Shown piece by piece: positions 61,924 to 64,000 of a stretch of DNA of 64,000 nt. A model generated the notes under the pieces. That model was not told the DNA's origin. It did not search any database and saw only the letters and a program-made list of their open reading frames with translations. How positions within the stretch are numbered: position 1 is the first letter of the stretch; every line of letters starts with the position of its first letter. The translations under genes and the position numbers were made by a program. Source of the stretch: JBATTK01 sp049670505 (GTDB lineage: Bacteria; Bacteroidota; Bacteroidia; Flavobacteriales; Flavobacteriaceae); assembly GCA_049670505.1 (NCBI GenBank), contig JBATTK010000032.1:1-64000 (forward strand), read 5' to 3'.

Positions 61924-63804
61924 GTGATGAACTTTTTTCATTTCTATAAAAATTTTATCCTCCCTTTAAGATTAACAATGGTTTTCTGCCTTGCAGGCTA
62001 TGCCAGTAGTTGTGGTCAGATAAATTTTCCCGTTCCAGCAAACGAATTTGAGATCGCTAAAATAGAACCCGTAAAAATCAAAATGTTAGCAGGGGACCAT
62101 TATTTCATTGATTTTGGAAAAGCCTATTTTGGAACAGTTGAATTGGTAAGCAAGATAGAACAACAAGATAGTTTGATTATACATCTAGGAGAAAAGCTTT
62201 TGGAAGAAAATCAGATAGACAGAAACCCCGGGGCTACTATCCGATATCAAAAGATAACACTCAATGTCTTAAAGGCTAATGACACAGTCTTAATAGATTT
62301 ACCTCCCAATATAAAAAACACAAGTCCTCCTGCCGTTCAGCTACCCAAGTCTTTTGGGGTAATTATGCCATTTCGGTATGTTGAAATTGAAAACCTCAAA
62401 ATTCCTATTGAAGATTTGCAAATATTTCAAAAAGTCTTTCATTACCGTTTTAATGATGAAGCCAGTTATTTTGAATCATCTGACAAAGTGTTGGATGCTA
62501 TTTGGGATTTGTGCAAACATACCATCAAGGCAACCAGTTTTAGTGGTTTTTATCTTGATGGGGATAGGGAACGCCTACCCTATGAGGCAGATGCCTACAT
62601 CAATCAACTAAGCCATTATGCCGTGGACAGTATTTATTCCATGGCTAGAAGAACAAATGCTTATTTTTTAGAAAATCCGACTTGGCCTACAGAGTGGTTA
62701 TTACATACCGTTATGTTATTCTATCAAGATTTCATGTATACGGGCGACCTTGCCGTTCTGGAGAACAATTACGAAGTACTGAAACTAAAGACCCTCATGG
62801 GTTTAGAAAGGGAAGATGGATTAATAAGTTCATCATCCGAAAAGATGACCCCTATATTGATCAAGGAATTAGGGTTTAAAAAACCGAGCACAAAAATCAA
62901 GGATATTGTAGATTGGCCACCAAGCCAAAAAGATACGGGGTGGAAGTTAAAGACCGAAGCGGGCGAACGTGATGGCTATGAGATGATGCCCATAAATACG
63001 GTAGTAAACGCCTTTTATTATCATAACTTAAGGATAATGGCGAAAATAGCGTCCATTTTAGAAAACCAAAAAGAAGTTGAATTTTGGACGACAAAAGCGG
63101 AAAAAGTAAAAAAAACCATCAACGAAAAACTATTTGACCAAACAAAAGGCATCTATATCGATGGTGAAGGCTCAACGCATAGTGCATTACACGCCAATAT
63201 GTTTCCTTTGGCCTTTGATCTGGTTCCCAAAGAACATGTAAATACCGTTGTAAATTCTATTAAAAGTCGTGGCATGGCCTGTAGTGTTTATGGCTCACAA
63301 TATTTGTTAGAAGGTCTTTTCAAAAATGGAGAAGCGGATTATGCCATGCAATTGATTACGGACGCCACAACGGACAGAAGCTGGTGGAATATGATTCAAG
63401 TTGGTTCCACCATGACCATGGAGGCTTGGGACATAGTTTATAAGCCCAACCTTGATTGGAACCATGCGTGGGGCACGGCCCCGGCAAATATAATCACAAG
63501 ACATTTATGGGGGATAACACCAAAAAAACCAGGATTTAAAATCGCAACAATTCATCCTCAAATGGCCGATCTATCCTTTTCAAAAATAAAAGTGCCAACA
63601 ATCAATGGTTGTATTGTTGGTAAATTCAGAAAGGTAGGTGATGAACAAATTTTCCAAATAACATTACCTGACCAGATGGAGGCTGAATTTTTTATTCCAA
63701 AAAACACCCTAAGGGTAAAACTTAACGGAAAACTCATTGATAGGAATAGCGATGGTTTTCTAATGATAACAAGTGGTTTGAATACTATTATTTTAAATCA
63801 ATAA
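61924..63804 (+). CDS. GH78-like alpha-L-rhamnosidase lipoprotein
   Basis: A 626-residue protein with an N-terminal hydrophobic stretch ending GYASSC (Cys30), probably a lipoprotein. After a beta-sandwich (about 40-175; FIDFGKAYFGTVELVSK, FRYVEIENLK) comes an (alpha/alpha)6 barrel typical of the Bac_rhamnosid / GH78 group: FSGFYLDGDRERLPYEADAYINQ (Asp212, Asp214, Glu216), PTWPTEWLLHTVMLFYQDFMYTGD, TMEAWDIVYKPNLDWNHAWGTAPANIITRHLWGI. The DGDRERLPYEADAY form differs from the classical GH78 consensus, so the true sugar could be another deoxy or alpha-linked residue. Shorter than multi-domain GH78 enzymes because it lacks extra N-terminal modules. Likely part of the divergent arm of the inositol-phosphate locus. 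Confidence 0.85.
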   Translation: MMNFFHFYKNFILPLRLTMVFCLAGYASSCGQINFPVPANEFEIAKIEPVKIKMLAGDHYFIDFGKAYFGTVELVSKIEQQDSLIIHLGEKLLEENQIDRNPGATIRYQKITLNVLKANDTVLIDLPPNIKNTSPPAVQLPKSFGVIMPFRYVEIENLKIPIEDLQIFQKVFHYRFNDEASYFESSDKVLDAIWDLCKHTIKATSFSGFYLDGDRERLPYEADAYINQLSHYAVDSIYSMARRTNAYFLENPTWPTEWLLHTVMLFYQDFMYTGDLAVLENNYEVLKLKTLMGLEREDGLISSSSEKMTPILIKELGFKKPSTKIKDIVDWPPSQKDTGWKLKTEAGERDGYEMMPINTVVNAFYYHNLRIMAKIASILENQKEVEFWTTKAEKVKKTINEKLFDQTKGIYIDGEGSTHSALHANMFPLAFDLVPKEHVNTVVNSIKSRGMACSVYGSQYLLEGLFKNGEADYAMQLITDATTDRSWWNMIQVGSTMTMEAWDIVYKPNLDWNHAWGTAPANIITRHLWGITPKKPGFKIATIHPQMADLSFSKIKVPTINGCIVGKFRKVGDEQIFQITLPDQMEAEFFIPKNTLRVKLNGKLIDRNSDGFLMITSGLNTIILNQ

Positions 63805-63950
63805 TGATCAACCAAAAAATAGACCTTAACAGGGTCTTTGATGGCTTTTACAAAATATAAGAAGCTGCTAAAACCGTTATTGGTCGAATTTAATATAGCC
63901 TAAACAGATATATGATAGGATTTTGCTAAATTTCAGGAAATTTCCTACTT

Positions 63951-64000
63951 ATGATGAACTACATTACCCTGTTTTGCTTCTTTGCCATATGTTTTATTTT
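63951..64000 (+). CDS. Start of an exported protein, cut by the window edge
   Basis: From ATG 63951 the frame reads MMNYITLFCFFAICFI, a typical N-terminal signal-peptide core. Only 16 codons are visible, so the product is unknown. It follows the GH78-like gene by 146 bp on the same strand and may continue this arm of the locus. Confidence 0.45.
   Translation, partial: MMNYITLFCFFAICFI

Noticed and set aside
61733..61927. A 64-codon plus-strand frame with a hydrophobic stretch (small membrane protein).
   Set aside because: It overlaps the end of the oxidoreductase gene, and another frame of the same gap matches an oxidoreductase segment, so the hydrophobic frame is probably accidental.
1..64000. 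CRISPR arrays, transposases, phage genes and intact tRNA or rRNA genes.
   Set aside because: No regular direct-repeat array, no transposase or integrase motif and no complete tRNA or rRNA was found on reading through the window.

Overview
The window looks like chromosome of a Bacteroidota species, most likely a marine member of the Flavobacteriaceae. The reasons are the two SusC/SusD gene pairs with carbohydrate-active lipoproteins, a hybrid two-component regulator, a periplasmic-propeller/LuxR regulator, an RND pump fused to its outer-membrane channel, AT-rich spacers and a near absence of strong Shine-Dalgarno sites. No transposase, phage gene or CRISPR array was seen.

Positions 1-8.0 kb hold housekeeping and metal/redox genes: a truncated amidohydrolase, a YceI protein, a tyrosinase overlapping a SCO1-type copper chaperone, DoxX, a YdcZ-type transporter, an alginate-export-type porin, NhaA and a secreted thioredoxin. 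Positions 8.1-16.8 kb (minus strand) form a heavy-metal module: a TonB receptor with an operator-like palindrome over its promoter, a His-rich membrane fusion protein, an RND pump with a fused TolC-like channel, a potentially structured leader, and a small Cys/His-rich protein. Next comes a divergent proline dehydrogenase/Lrp pair (17.2-18.7 kb).

Positions 18.7-32 kb are a beta-glucan utilisation locus: SusC, SusD, three different GH30 lipoproteins and a SusE-like protein on the minus strand, with a divergent one-component regulator. Positions 32-41 kb carry an acetyltransferase, a serine hydrolase, a decayed stretch, a GT4 glycosyltransferase, and a 1399-residue protein joining a GT4 domain to a phosphodiester-glycosidase (NAGPA-type) domain.

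A sequence resembling the 3' half of a tRNA-Met, with its terminator, lies at 41.2-41.3 kb. It may mark the edge of an inserted island. To its right is the most interesting locus (41.4-58.8 kb, all minus strand): SusC, SusD, GH115-like alpha-glucuronidase, GH92 alpha-mannosidase, a Ca2+-type phosphatidylinositol phospholipase C homologue, a metallophosphoesterase, a hybrid two-component sensor/regulator, and myo-inositol oxygenase. These activities match, bond by bond, a mannose/glucuronate/inositol-phosphate headgroup such as that of glycosyl inositol phosphoceramides. GH115 and inositol oxygenase would both yield D-glucuronate. I infer an undescribed inositol-phosphoglycan (or inositol-glycolipid) utilisation system. 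Divergent from it are a double 3-keto-glycoside-hydrolase (DUF1080) lipoprotein, a Tat-exported Gfo/Idh/MocA oxidoreductase, a remnant of a second such oxidoreductase, a GH78-like rhamnosidase and the start of another exported protein.
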